A DNA stretch of 49,101 nt, taken from assembly GCA_028715215.1 (NCBI GenBank), contig JAQUSF010000012.1, positions 1 through 49,101 on the forward strand, read 5' to 3'. A model generated the notes under the pieces. It was given only the letters and a program-made list of their open reading frames with translations, was not told the DNA's origin and did not search any database. Source of the stretch: Candidatus Zixiibacteriota bacterium. GTDB taxonomy: Bacteria > Zixibacteria > MSB-5A5 > GN15 > FEB-12. Position 1 is the stretch's first letter. Each line of letters starts with the position of its first letter. The translations under genes were made by a program, and so were the position numbers. Below, in pieces: positions 32,199 through 39,703 of the stretch.

Positions 32199-34202
32199 AT
32201 GCCTAGAGAAAATAAAACAGGCCACAGTATTTCCAATGATATAACACTGACCGAATCCGAGGTCTTCCGGCAATTATTTAAGATTATTCATGACGGTATT
32301 GTTGTTCATGTTGATAAACGGATTGTTTTTGTAAATAAAGCCGGCTTGGATTTATTCCGTGCCACCAGGGAGAAAGATATGATAGGCCGGAATATTATGG
32401 ATTTTGTTCATCCGGAATATCGGGCGCGAGTGACGAAACGAATCGAGAAAGTTCTCAGCAACAGCACCCCCCTTGCTTTTGAGGACCAGAAAATAATCAG
32501 GTGCGACGGTCAGGAACTTGATGTTGAAGCGGTCTCAGCACCGCTTAAATATAACGGCGAACCGGCCATTATGGTTTTGCTGCGGGATATAAGCCGGTTT
32601 AAAAAGTCACAGGAAGCCCTTCTTACATCTGAAGAAAACTACCGTACGATTTTTAACAATGTTAACGATGCAATTTTTCTTCATGACCCGGTAAGCAGTA
32701 AGATCCTTGATGTCAACCAGAGAATGTGCGAAATGTTTTCATGTGCTCATGATGAGGCTATGAAGCTTGATATCGGGCAGATAAGTGAAGGTAAACCGCC
32801 CTATTCACTTAAAGAGGCCGTGGAATGGGTGCAGAAAGCTTTTAAAAGCGGGTTGCAGATATTCGAGTGGCGGTGTAAGGATAAAAACGGGCGGCTTTTC
32901 TGGGGGGAAGTTAACCTTAAAAGAGTGGTTATCGGCAGTAAGCCCATGGTGATAGCCATAGTGCGCGATATAACCGAACGCAAATTGGCCGACCGGCAGA
33001 TACGCGATTCCGAACAGCAGTATCGACTAATTATCAACGCCCTGGCTGATGCCATACATGTCGTAGATAGAAATTTAAAAATATCCCTTGTTAACAATGC
33101 CTTTATAGATTGGCTTGAGGGTTTGGGATTGAAAACGGATTTCGATGGTAAAACAATTCCAGAAATGTTCCCCTTTTTAAGTAAAGATGTTTTTAAAGAA
33201 TATGAGAAAGTATTCAAAACCGGTAAAATCATAGTTACTGAGGAAATGAATAATATCGACCAGCGATTGATTATTACGGAAACCCGCAAAATACCTATCC
33301 TGGTTGGTGGCGAAGTCAAGCAGGTGATGACTGTTATTCGTGACATAACCCAGAGTAAATTAGCTTCCGATGCGCTCAAAAAGAGCGAAGAGACATTAAG
33401 CAGTATCTTTAGAGCCGCGCCGGTGGGTATCGGCCTGGTTTCAAACCGTGTTTTTGTAAAGGTCAACGAGCGTATTCTGGAAATGACCGGCTATACCAGA
33501 GAGGAATTGATTGGTCAAAGCGCCCGTATATTATACGAATCAGACAAAGAATTTAACCGGGTGGGTAAAGTCAAATACGGCCAGATTTACAGGCGCGGGT
33601 ACGGTACTATCGAGACCCGCTGGATAAGCAAGGATGGTCAGTTGATTGATGTCTTATTGAGTTCTGCGGCTCTTGACCCGGCCGATTTGTCAGCCGGAGT
33701 AACCTTTACGGCCCTGGATATTACGGACCGTAAAAGAGTTTTAAAAGCCTTACAGGACGCCATGAAACAGATGGAAGAAGACCAGCGGGCTTTATCGGAA
33801 AAGAATGTGACCTTAAGAGAAGTCTTGAGCCAGATTGAAAATGAGAAGAAAGAAATTCAGGAGCAGATTCAAGCCAACGTAAATAAGGTTCTGCTGCCTA
33901 TGCTCATCAATTTTAAAAATCACCTGTCGAAAGAAGGGCAGGAGTATCTTCAGCTTTTCAGAAAGAATCTTCAGGATATAACTTCGCCTTTCGTCAACAA
34001 GCTGGATATGCTCTATTCAAAATTGACACCCCGTGAGATTGAGGTTTGCAACATGATTAAAAACGGCATGCTGTCAAAAGATATTGCCACGACACTGAGA
34101 GTATCGATAGAAACTATTCATAAAACCCGCTATAACATCCGCAAAAAACTTAATATTCTGCATGAAGATATCAATTTAACTTCATTTCTGAAGACTCTAT
34201 AA
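32199..34202 (+). CDS. Multi-PAS sensor protein with C-terminal LuxR-type HTH
   Basis: A 667-residue soluble protein. Four PAS domains are visible (about 20-140, 145-270, 275-395 and 400-520), each followed by a VIRDIT/ALDIT-type exit motif. Then comes a coiled coil (about 525-570) and a helical section before a LuxR/GerE HTH (LTPREIEVCNMIKNGMLSKDIATTLRVS ... HKTRYNIRKKLNI) near 608-660. No membrane segment, kinase or receiver domain is present, so this is a one-component sensor-regulator that would bind DNA in response to a small molecule, redox or light cue sensed by PAS. Its ATG has GTGAGGGA upstream. Targets are unknown; it lies divergent to the surface operon. Confidence 0.88.
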   Translation: MPRENKTGHSISNDITLTESEVFRQLFKIIHDGIVVHVDKRIVFVNKAGLDLFRATREKDMIGRNIMDFVHPEYRARVTKRIEKVLSNSTPLAFEDQKIIRCDGQELDVEAVSAPLKYNGEPAIMVLLRDISRFKKSQEALLTSEENYRTIFNNVNDAIFLHDPVSSKILDVNQRMCEMFSCAHDEAMKLDIGQISEGKPPYSLKEAVEWVQKAFKSGLQIFEWRCKDKNGRLFWGEVNLKRVVIGSKPMVIAIVRDITERKLADRQIRDSEQQYRLIINALADAIHVVDRNLKISLVNNAFIDWLEGLGLKTDFDGKTIPEMFPFLSKDVFKEYEKVFKTGKIIVTEEMNNIDQRLIITETRKIPILVGGEVKQVMTVIRDITQSKLASDALKKSEETLSSIFRAAPVGIGLVSNRVFVKVNERILEMTGYTREELIGQSARILYESDKEFNRVGKVKYGQIYRRGYGTIETRWISKDGQLIDVLLSSAALDPADLSAGVTFTALDITDRKRVLKALQDAMKQMEEDQRALSEKNVTLREVLSQIENEKKEIQEQIQANVNKVLLPMLINFKNHLSKEGQEYLQLFRKNLQDITSPFVNKLDMLYSKLTPREIEVCNMIKNGMLSKDIATTLRVSIETIHKTRYNIRKKLNILHEDINLTSFLKTL

Positions 34203-34264
34203 ATACTTTCACAAATTTCAGAATAACAAAGACCAAACGAATTCCCTTTAAAGACTTATTATAT

Positions 34265-34290
34265 TGTGATACAATGTGTTACAGTATAAT
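34265..34290 (+). promoter_or_regulatory. Tandem 10-bp repeats abutting a TATAAT
   Basis: TGTGATACAA and TGTGTTACAG are adjacent direct repeats, one helical turn apart, directly followed by a perfect TATAAT (34285-34290). There is no good -35 box, which is what one expects of an activator-dependent promoter. The next gene starts about 240 bases on. Confidence 0.4.
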
Positions 34291-34449
34291 ATTAAAATTT
34301 TCATCTGATAAATTACTGTCTGAAAATGACAAAAATTGGGTATGAGACATACCCATTTCTTACCTATTTTTACCATGTGGATTAAACATTAGTTAATAAC
34401 GATATTTTAGGCAAATGACATAAAATGACTTGTAAGGTTTTCAAACCGA

Positions 34450-34461
34450 CCCTTATAAGGG
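34450..34461. promoter_or_regulatory. Palindrome CCCTTATAAGGG upstream of the HTH regulator
   Basis: A perfect 12-bp palindrome located 73 bases before the regulator's ATG, a usual distance for an autoregulatory operator. The rest of the 34203-34533 gap is AT-rich without other clear signals. Confidence 0.35.
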
Positions 34462-34533
34462 AGCGAATTTTAAGGGTAATGTTATGAGAGAAATTATTAT
34501 TAGTATCAATTATTTTAAGAAAAGGGGCTGAAA

Positions 34534-35184
34534 ATGACAAAAACTGAACGTATGATGAATTTGATTAACCTTATTAAATCACGAGAAGTTTTAACCGTTC
34601 AGGACATGAGCCGGGAATTTGGTATTTCCCAGCGGACGGTGTATCGTGATTTGAAAACCCTGGCTAAAATGAATGTGCCGATCTATTATGAGGACGGGTA
34701 TCGGATCGGCCGGGAAACACATTTACCTGACAGTATGTTTGATAGCCGGGAGAAGGAGCTTGTCCGTTTCTGTTTAAGACATAATCCCTTGAGCATTGAC
34801 CCACTTATGGGGGCAAAGTTCCGGGAGATTGAAAAGAAAATCTTCGGACTTCAGAAAAAAGGTGAGGTTAATAAAGAGAGTATTTTTTATTGGGATACCG
34901 GTGAAGCGGTTTCTCAGCCTTTGATCCGTACGGATATCATTATTAATTTCGTTCGAGCGATAATCAGCGGTAAAAAGGTTAATATCAATATGAAAAAACA
35001 GTCTTCTGTGCCTTCCGTCCTGATTCCGGTCGCGGTTAAAATGACCCGTGAGGGGACGCTTCTGGTAGTCTCCGATGATTCTAAAAATCCTTTGCGGGAC
35101 ATTTTAATAAGCGAGATTGAAACCCTGGCAGTATTGGCTGATAAAGTAAATACCAAGCCTTCGGAGGTTCAAATTTTAAGATAA
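34534..35184 (+). CDS. HTH_11/DeoR-type regulator with WYL-like C-terminal region
   Basis: A 216-residue regulator. The N-terminal winged helix (residues 1-60) is clear: RMMNLINLIKSREVLTVQDMSREFGISQRTVYRDLKTLAKMNVPIYYEDGYRIG, the standard start of DeoR/YafY-WYL proteins. The C-terminal part is about half the usual length and lacks a recognisable WYL tripeptide, though strand-helix order (VRAIISGKKVNINM ... LIPVAVKM) is compatible with a shortened WYL fold. AGGGG lies 9 bases before the ATG. The QueT-like transporter gene follows 52 bases later. Confidence 0.85.
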   Translation: MTKTERMMNLINLIKSREVLTVQDMSREFGISQRTVYRDLKTLAKMNVPIYYEDGYRIGRETHLPDSMFDSREKELVRFCLRHNPLSIDPLMGAKFREIEKKIFGLQKKGEVNKESIFYWDTGEAVSQPLIRTDIIINFVRAIISGKKVNINMKKQSSVPSVLIPVAVKMTREGTLLVVSDDSKNPLRDILISEIETLAVLADKVNTKPSEVQILR

Positions 35185-35200
35185 GTTACTGTAAAAATAA

Positions 35201-35227
35201 TTGACAGTATGAAGTAAAAGTTATTTT
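35201..35227 (+). promoter_or_regulatory. Candidate promoter for the QueT-like gene
   Basis: TTGACA at 35201-35206 is followed by AT-rich candidates for -10 (TATTTT at 35222-35227 or TTTTAT at 35224-35229). Transcription would begin only a few bases before the ATG at 35237, giving a nearly leaderless message. Confidence 0.4.
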
Positions 35228-35236
35228 ATTGAGTTT

Positions 35237-36064
35237 ATGGTAAATAAACTCAACCTGAGGGAATTATCGATCGCCGGGCTTATTGCAGCTGTTTATGCCG
35301 TGATAAGCCTTGTTTTTTTACCCGTTTCATTCGGTATATACCAGGTGCGCATAGCCGAGGCTTTGACAGTCCTGCCATTTATTACCGTAGCTGCTGTTCC
35401 CGGGCTTTTTATCGGTTGTCTGATAGCTAATATTTTCGGCGGGATGGGCTGGCCCGATATAGTCTTTGGCTCGTTGGTCACCCTCGTTGCGGCTCTGGCT
35501 ACTCGTTATATTTTTCATTTCAACAAGAAAAAGAACAGCCGATGGTGGTCGGTGCTGCCGCTGGTTCTTATCTGGTTCGGGGCGATTTATCTTATGGGAA
35601 GTTCCGGTATCAATTTAATAGTCGTGGTTATTTCAATTTTTTCGGTTCTGCTGTTGTGGTATGCCGTGAAACTTGATGTAGTTGACAAAAAATCAGTGAT
35701 GCTGGTTACTTTTTTGAAAATTTTATCTCTGGCTTTGATAATTGTCGCTATTTACATGGGGTATTATCGCTCGGATGAAATAATTTTTTTCCTGGGAGCG
35801 TTGTCGGTCGCCTGTGCCTGGGTGATAACTCTGGTGGTCGTGATTTACTGGTTAAAAGGTCACAATCCCAGTATCCTTCTGGCTCCTTTACCGCCGGTGA
35901 TTTTTAACGCCTTTGGAGTTTCAGCCTACCTTGCGCCGATAGCCGGTTTCGATTACTGGTTTTCGGTTCAGATGATCGGCATCGGTCAAATGATTGCCTG
36001 CTATCTGCTGGGTTTACCGCTCCTTTTGTTTTTTGAAAAGCGTAAGAACCTGTTTTTGAGATGA
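35237..36064 (+). CDS. queT: QueT-like ECF-transporter substrate-binding protein with internal membrane insertion
   Basis: S component of an ECF-type vitamin transporter, probably for a queuosine precursor. Residues 1-92 (LNLRELSIAGLIAAVYAVISL ... VRIAEALTVLPFITVAAVPGLFIGCLIANIFGG) and 212-270 (LLAPLPPVIFNAFGVSAYLAP ... IGIGQMIACYLLGLPLL) match the two halves of QueT (DUF988), normally about 160-170 residues. Between them lie about 115 extra residues with three or four hydrophobic helices. The protein is 275 residues and the frame is continuous, so this is an insertion rather than a frameshift. No EcfA/EcfT genes are nearby. No ribosome site is visible. Confidence 0.78.
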   Translation: MVNKLNLRELSIAGLIAAVYAVISLVFLPVSFGIYQVRIAEALTVLPFITVAAVPGLFIGCLIANIFGGMGWPDIVFGSLVTLVAALATRYIFHFNKKKNSRWWSVLPLVLIWFGAIYLMGSSGINLIVVVISIFSVLLLWYAVKLDVVDKKSVMLVTFLKILSLALIIVAIYMGYYRSDEIIFFLGALSVACAWVITLVVVIYWLKGHNPSILLAPLPPVIFNAFGVSAYLAPIAGFDYWFSVQMIGIGQMIACYLLGLPLLLFFEKRKNLFLR

Positions 36065-36197
36065 ACTTCATAGGGGAAGAGTTTCCGGGGTAAACTCCTT
36101 ATGGGATTTACCCGATTTTATTATATATTCAGGATATACTCCCGGTTCCTGATTGTATAAATATCTAATAGATAGTTAACGAAATTATGAGGTTACC

Positions 36198-37151
36198 ATG
36201 GGTAAGTTGAAATATGAAATGAAGTTATTTCTTATCGGGGGTATGGGGTTGTTCTGGGCATTTACGAGGGTGGATGCCGGGGAAATTAAAATTATCGAGC
36301 CGGGTATGGATTACCATTATGTGGCCGGCGCAACGGTTCAGGTAAAATGGACGGTTTCCGGAGAAGTTCAGCCTTTTTTGAAAATTAACCTGCTGGATAG
36401 CGAGGGGAGGCTGATTGATAAAATATCCGGTGGCACGCCCCGGGATAAAAATTTTGAGTGGCAGATTCCTGCGGACCTGGGGGAAGGTAATTACCGTTTG
36501 AAGGTTTTTACCAATGATATGAGTTCCGAGGGAACCAGCGGGATCTTCCATATAAAGCCCGGAAGAAAAGGGTCATCACAAAAAGGTGAAAAGGAAACGA
36601 AAGAAAATAAAGCCGGCACAGAATTACCGTCTTCCTTTCCGGAACCGGGCAGTGAGGAACTTCCTCGACCCGACTCACCCCGACCAAGCATACATGATAC
36701 CGAACGGAAAACAGTTCATAAAGGCGTGCTGGTTACCCCGGTAGTTAAATTCGATGATGTCAAACTGGAGGAAATAATTCGCAATTTGATAAAAAAACCG
36801 GCGCCGGGGACGATTTTTTCGTCGGATTTCAGGAAACTTACTTCGTTAGCGGCCAGGGATTCCGGGATAGAAAAAATATCCGGGATGGAATATTTTGATT
36901 CCCTGGTAACACTGGATCTGGGCGGCAATAATATTACTTCTGTAAAGGCGTTAGGTGTTTTGAAAAATCTTAAGACCGTCAGGCTTGACCATAACCGGAT
37001 TAAGGATTTAACGCCCCTGGCTGATAATGAGAACCTTGGCCCGGGAGCAACAGTGGTTCTGACGGGTAATCCGATTGACTGTCAGCAGCAGGCTGAAAAT
37101 ATCGACCTTCTGCGTCAAAGAGGCGTTAAACTGGAAATTGACTGTCCCTGA
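36198..37151 (+). CDS. Secreted protein with Kre9/KNH-like domain and leucine-rich repeats
   Basis: A 317-residue exported protein. A signal peptide (KLFLIGGMGLFWAFTRVDAG) is followed by a Kre9/KNH-like beta domain (about 30-118, IKIIEPGMDYHYVAGATVQVKWTVSG ... GNYRLKVFTNDMSSEGTSGIFHI), a charged Ser/Pro/Glu linker (about 120-175), and three to four leucine-rich repeats (about 180-300, SGMEYFDSLVTLDLGGNNITSVKALGVLKNLKTVRLDHNRIKDLTPLADN). Such proteins are usually surface-exposed and act in adhesion or protein contacts. The start ATG has GAGGT upstream. It is followed by a bidirectional terminator. Confidence 0.82.
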   Translation: MGKLKYEMKLFLIGGMGLFWAFTRVDAGEIKIIEPGMDYHYVAGATVQVKWTVSGEVQPFLKINLLDSEGRLIDKISGGTPRDKNFEWQIPADLGEGNYRLKVFTNDMSSEGTSGIFHIKPGRKGSSQKGEKETKENKAGTELPSSFPEPGSEELPRPDSPRPSIHDTERKTVHKGVLVTPVVKFDDVKLEEIIRNLIKKPAPGTIFSSDFRKLTSLAARDSGIEKISGMEYFDSLVTLDLGGNNITSVKALGVLKNLKTVRLDHNRIKDLTPLADNENLGPGATVVLTGNPIDCQQQAENIDLLRQRGVKLEIDCP

Positions 37152-37181
37152 AGAATATTGTAAGGGTAAAAAATAAAGGTA

Positions 37182-37217
37182 AAAAAAAGTGCCGTCTTTT
37201 AAGACCGGCACTTTTTT
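37182..37217. terminator. Bidirectional terminator between LRR gene and ferredoxin gene
   Basis: AAAAAGTGCCG-TCTT ... AAGA-CCGGCACTTTTT has a one-base bulge, a TTA loop and A/T runs on both sides, serving both converging genes. Confidence 0.85.
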
Positions 37218-37231
37218 ATAAAAAAATATTA

Positions 37232-37420
37232 TTATTCAATGATTTCAATACATCCTTCGGGACAGCTTTCAGCCGCATCACGGACGCAATCTTCGAACTC
37301 TTCCGGTACTTCGTCAACGATAACCTTTGCCTGGTCGCCATCCATCTCAAAAACATCAGGACAAAGATCGACGCAAATAGCATCGCCGGTGCAAAGGTCC
37401 TTGTCGATTTTGACCTTCAT
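37232..37420 (-). CDS. Single-cluster ferredoxin with Asp in place of the second ligand Cys
   Basis: A 62-residue soluble electron carrier. Ligand pattern C10-TG-D13-AI-C16 ... C53, with C20 and C45 free to form a disulfide. It is the same arrangement as in Pyrococcus furiosus ferredoxin (CIGDAICASLCP), where Asp ligates one iron of a [4Fe-4S] cluster that readily converts to [3Fe-4S]. An extra Cys57 is present. The protein is acidic, as expected of ferredoxins. AGGAGGT lies 5 bases before the ATG, and a consensus promoter is upstream, so it is a stand-alone gene with strong expression signals. Its redox partners are not in the window. Confidence 0.92.
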   Translation of the reverse strand: MKVKIDKDLCTGDAICVDLCPDVFEMDGDQAKVIVDEVPEEFEDCVRDAAESCPEGCIEIIE

Positions 37421-37500
37421 AGTTACCTCCTCAAATAAATTAGTTTAATTATATATACCCCGATAAAATCGGAGATATTTCATCCATTTATTCGCTGGGG

Positions 37501-37529
37501 AATATAATTGTCCCGGCGGTCGATGTCAA
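37501..37529 (-). promoter_or_regulatory. Consensus promoter for the ferredoxin gene
   Basis: On the minus strand, TTGACA (37529-37524) is followed after 17 bases by TATATT (37506-37501). The leader to the ATG would be about 75 nt. Confidence 0.72.
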
Positions 37530-37541
37530 ACAATACTGATA

Positions 37542-37561
37542 AAAAAAACAGCTGTTTTTTT
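37542..37561. promoter_or_regulatory. 20-bp perfect palindrome, possible operator
   Basis: AAAAAAACAGCTGTTTTTTT, directly behind the ferredoxin -35 box and about 78 bases before the hydrolase gene. In a divergent intergenic region it more likely binds a regulator than acts as a terminator. Confidence 0.4.
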
Positions 37562-37638
37562 ATTGAAAAAACGGTAAATTTTTTTACGCTCGAAGATGAC
37601 CATTTCGTATCAGTAATGAATGAAACCATTTTGAAAAT

Positions 37639-38208
37639 ATGGTAAAAAAAAGATTTAAGATTGCTGTCCTGGTGATTGATATGATAAATGATTATCTGTC
37701 ACCCGCGGGAAAGCTATACTGTCCGTCAGGACGCTTGATTATACCGGCCGTCAAAACTATTATCGAACAGGCTCATTTATCAGGCTGGCCGGTCATTTAC
37801 ATCAACACGGCAATAAAAGAACCGACTGCCCCCCTGGCCCGTAAATGGGGTTTACATGCTCTCAAGGGTACCCGGGGAGCGGAAGTGATTCCGGAATTAC
37901 GACCCGGTCAAAATGACCTGGTGGTTGAAAAAGAAAATTATGACGGCTTTTTTGGCACTGACCTTGAAAAAATATTGAAAGACCTTGGCGTCGATACCGT
38001 GGTGGCGGTTGGGATTCATACTCACGTTTGTGTTCTGCTGACGGCTCTGGGGGCTTTTTATCGAGGTTATAAAGTCATTGCCCTTGAAGAAGGTATGACT
38101 ACCGACAAGCCCGACAACCATACCAGCCGCTTGCCCTTTTTTAATAGTCATATCGGGCAGTTAATGACCCTGGAAGAATTTCTTCGAGCTTATTCCGGGA
38201 TAGACTGA
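37639..38208 (+). CDS. Isochorismatase-family cysteine hydrolase
   Basis: A 189-residue enzyme with the family's Rossmann-like fold and catalytic triad: Asp14 (VLVIDMINDYL), Lys98 (VVEKENYDGFF) and Cys131 (VGIHTHVCVLLTALGA). A cis-peptide motif VGIHTHVC is present. Members hydrolyse nicotinamide, pyrazinamide, isochorismate, ureas or other amides; the residues do not single out one substrate. The start has no strong ribosome site. A nicotinamidase-like role is possible but unproved. Confidence 0.85.
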   Translation: MVKKRFKIAVLVIDMINDYLSPAGKLYCPSGRLIIPAVKTIIEQAHLSGWPVIYINTAIKEPTAPLARKWGLHALKGTRGAEVIPELRPGQNDLVVEKENYDGFFGTDLEKILKDLGVDTVVAVGIHTHVCVLLTALGAFYRGYKVIALEEGMTTDKPDNHTSRLPFFNSHIGQLMTLEEFLRAYSGID

Positions 38209-38338
38209 AACGGGGACAATCGGCGAGGAATTTTTTTCTTGCCCTTAAAGTTAAAATGATTAAATATTTACTCTTTAGTTTAAGCTGAGGTACAAAACAG
38301 CCGATTCTACTGAAAAAAATCATGTTACGGAAATTTTT

Positions 38339-39613
38339 ATGTCAATGACGGTGATTTTTTATGAGGACGGAAAATACCGAAATTTTTATCCTCTGACTTA
38401 TTTGCGACCGGTTTATACCCTTCGAGCCGGTATCTTACCTTTATTTAATAAAGTTGACAGATATTTTAAATATGACCATCTCGCTTTTCTGACCCGTTAT
38501 CAGCTGGCCGCCTTCACTGCCGAGCAATATCGCGAATACCCGGTCAATATTATTAAAAAAAACGACAGGGAGGTACTTTTTATTAATGGGCGTATTCGTG
38601 ATTACGGTGACCTTCCGAAACTGGTCCGGGAGGCTAAGCTTTCCACTATTTTTAAAAACCGGGGTGAAACGGTTGCGGTTTTGTTTAAGCAGGAATCGAT
38701 AAAAAAAATTCCCGCAGTTGCGACGGTTGAAGAATATCTTCGGGCATTAAAGGAAGACGGCGATAATATACCCGACCTTGAAACCACTGCCATTCTATAT
38801 GGCTACCTCTGGGAGTTGGTCAATGATATTGAAAAAGAAATAACGGCCGATTTTGAATTTTTAAAGCCTTTTTCAACCGCTTCCCCCGGGAATGCCAGGA
38901 TTCATCCCGGAGCGCATATTGTAAATGATAACCATGTTTTTCTCAGTCCCGATGTTGAGGTGCTGCCGGGAGCGGTAATAAATGCTTCGCATGGTCCGGT
39001 TTATATCGGCGCCAATGTCCGCCTTGAATCTCATGCGGCAATCAATGGTCCCTGTTTCGTCGGTGCCAACACGCTAGTGCTGGCCGGCAAAATCAGCGCC
39101 TGTTCCATCGGGCATACCTGCCGGGTGGGCGGGGAAGTCGAGGAATCGATTTTCCAGGCTTATGTCAACAAGTATCATGCCGGTTTTATCGGGCACAGCT
39201 ATGTCGGTGCCTGGGTGAATTTCGGAGCCATGACCACCAATTCCGATTTGAAAAACAATTATTCTAACATTAGGGTCACTTTTAACGGGCAGGCTGTGGA
39301 TACCGGCACGATAAAAGTCGGTTCCTTTATCGGTGACCATACTAAATTCGGTATCGGGACATTACTCAATACCGGCATCAATATTGGTATCTGCTGTAAC
39401 ATCTTTGGCGGTACTTTGATTTCCGACAAGGAAATTCCGTCTTTCAGATGGGGGAATTCTCAAGGCTATGAAACTTATCAGTTTGACAAGGCGGTGGAAA
39501 CAGCCCGGCGTACCGCGGGTCGTCGTAATTATCACATTTCGGACCGGGAAATAGAAATTTTGAAGCACCTTTTTGATGGCAGCCTGAATGATAAAGGTAT
39601 TCTGAATCTATAA
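38339..39613 (+). CDS. GlmU-family putative sugar-nucleotide pyrophosphorylase/acetyltransferase
   Basis: A 424-residue protein of the 'alternative bacterial GlmU' group found in Bacteroidota and relatives. The N-terminus VIFYEDGKYRNFYPLTYLRPVYTLRAGI replaces the usual LAAGxGTRM loop; the first 190 residues form the putative nucleotidyltransferase half. From about 190 on, hexapeptide repeats (IHPGAHIVNDNHVFLSPDVEVLPGAVINASHGPVYIG ... NFGAMTTNSDLKNNYSNIRV) form a left-handed beta-helix with acetyltransferase character. It would provide UDP-GlcNAc for cell wall and envelope glycans. It lies 90 bases before galT, which has its own promoter. Confidence 0.82.
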   Translation: MSMTVIFYEDGKYRNFYPLTYLRPVYTLRAGILPLFNKVDRYFKYDHLAFLTRYQLAAFTAEQYREYPVNIIKKNDREVLFINGRIRDYGDLPKLVREAKLSTIFKNRGETVAVLFKQESIKKIPAVATVEEYLRALKEDGDNIPDLETTAILYGYLWELVNDIEKEITADFEFLKPFSTASPGNARIHPGAHIVNDNHVFLSPDVEVLPGAVINASHGPVYIGANVRLESHAAINGPCFVGANTLVLAGKISACSIGHTCRVGGEVEESIFQAYVNKYHAGFIGHSYVGAWVNFGAMTTNSDLKNNYSNIRVTFNGQAVDTGTIKVGSFIGDHTKFGIGTLLNTGINIGICCNIFGGTLISDKEIPSFRWGNSQGYETYQFDKAVETARRTAGRRNYHISDREIEILKHLFDGSLNDKGILNL

Positions 39614-39650
39614 AAAAATGTAAGTTTTTATCAAAAAAGGAAATGCCTTG

Positions 39651-39680
39651 TTGACAGCAGGCGGTGTCATTTTGTATTAT
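39651..39680 (+). promoter_or_regulatory. Sigma-70-type promoter for galT-glgA
   Basis: TTGACA at 39651-39656, an 18-base spacer and TATTAT at 39675-39680. AAGGAG lies 5 bases before the galT ATG at 39704. Confidence 0.68.
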
Positions 39681-39703
39681 TTTTATTGTTGGTAAGGAGT
39701 TAA

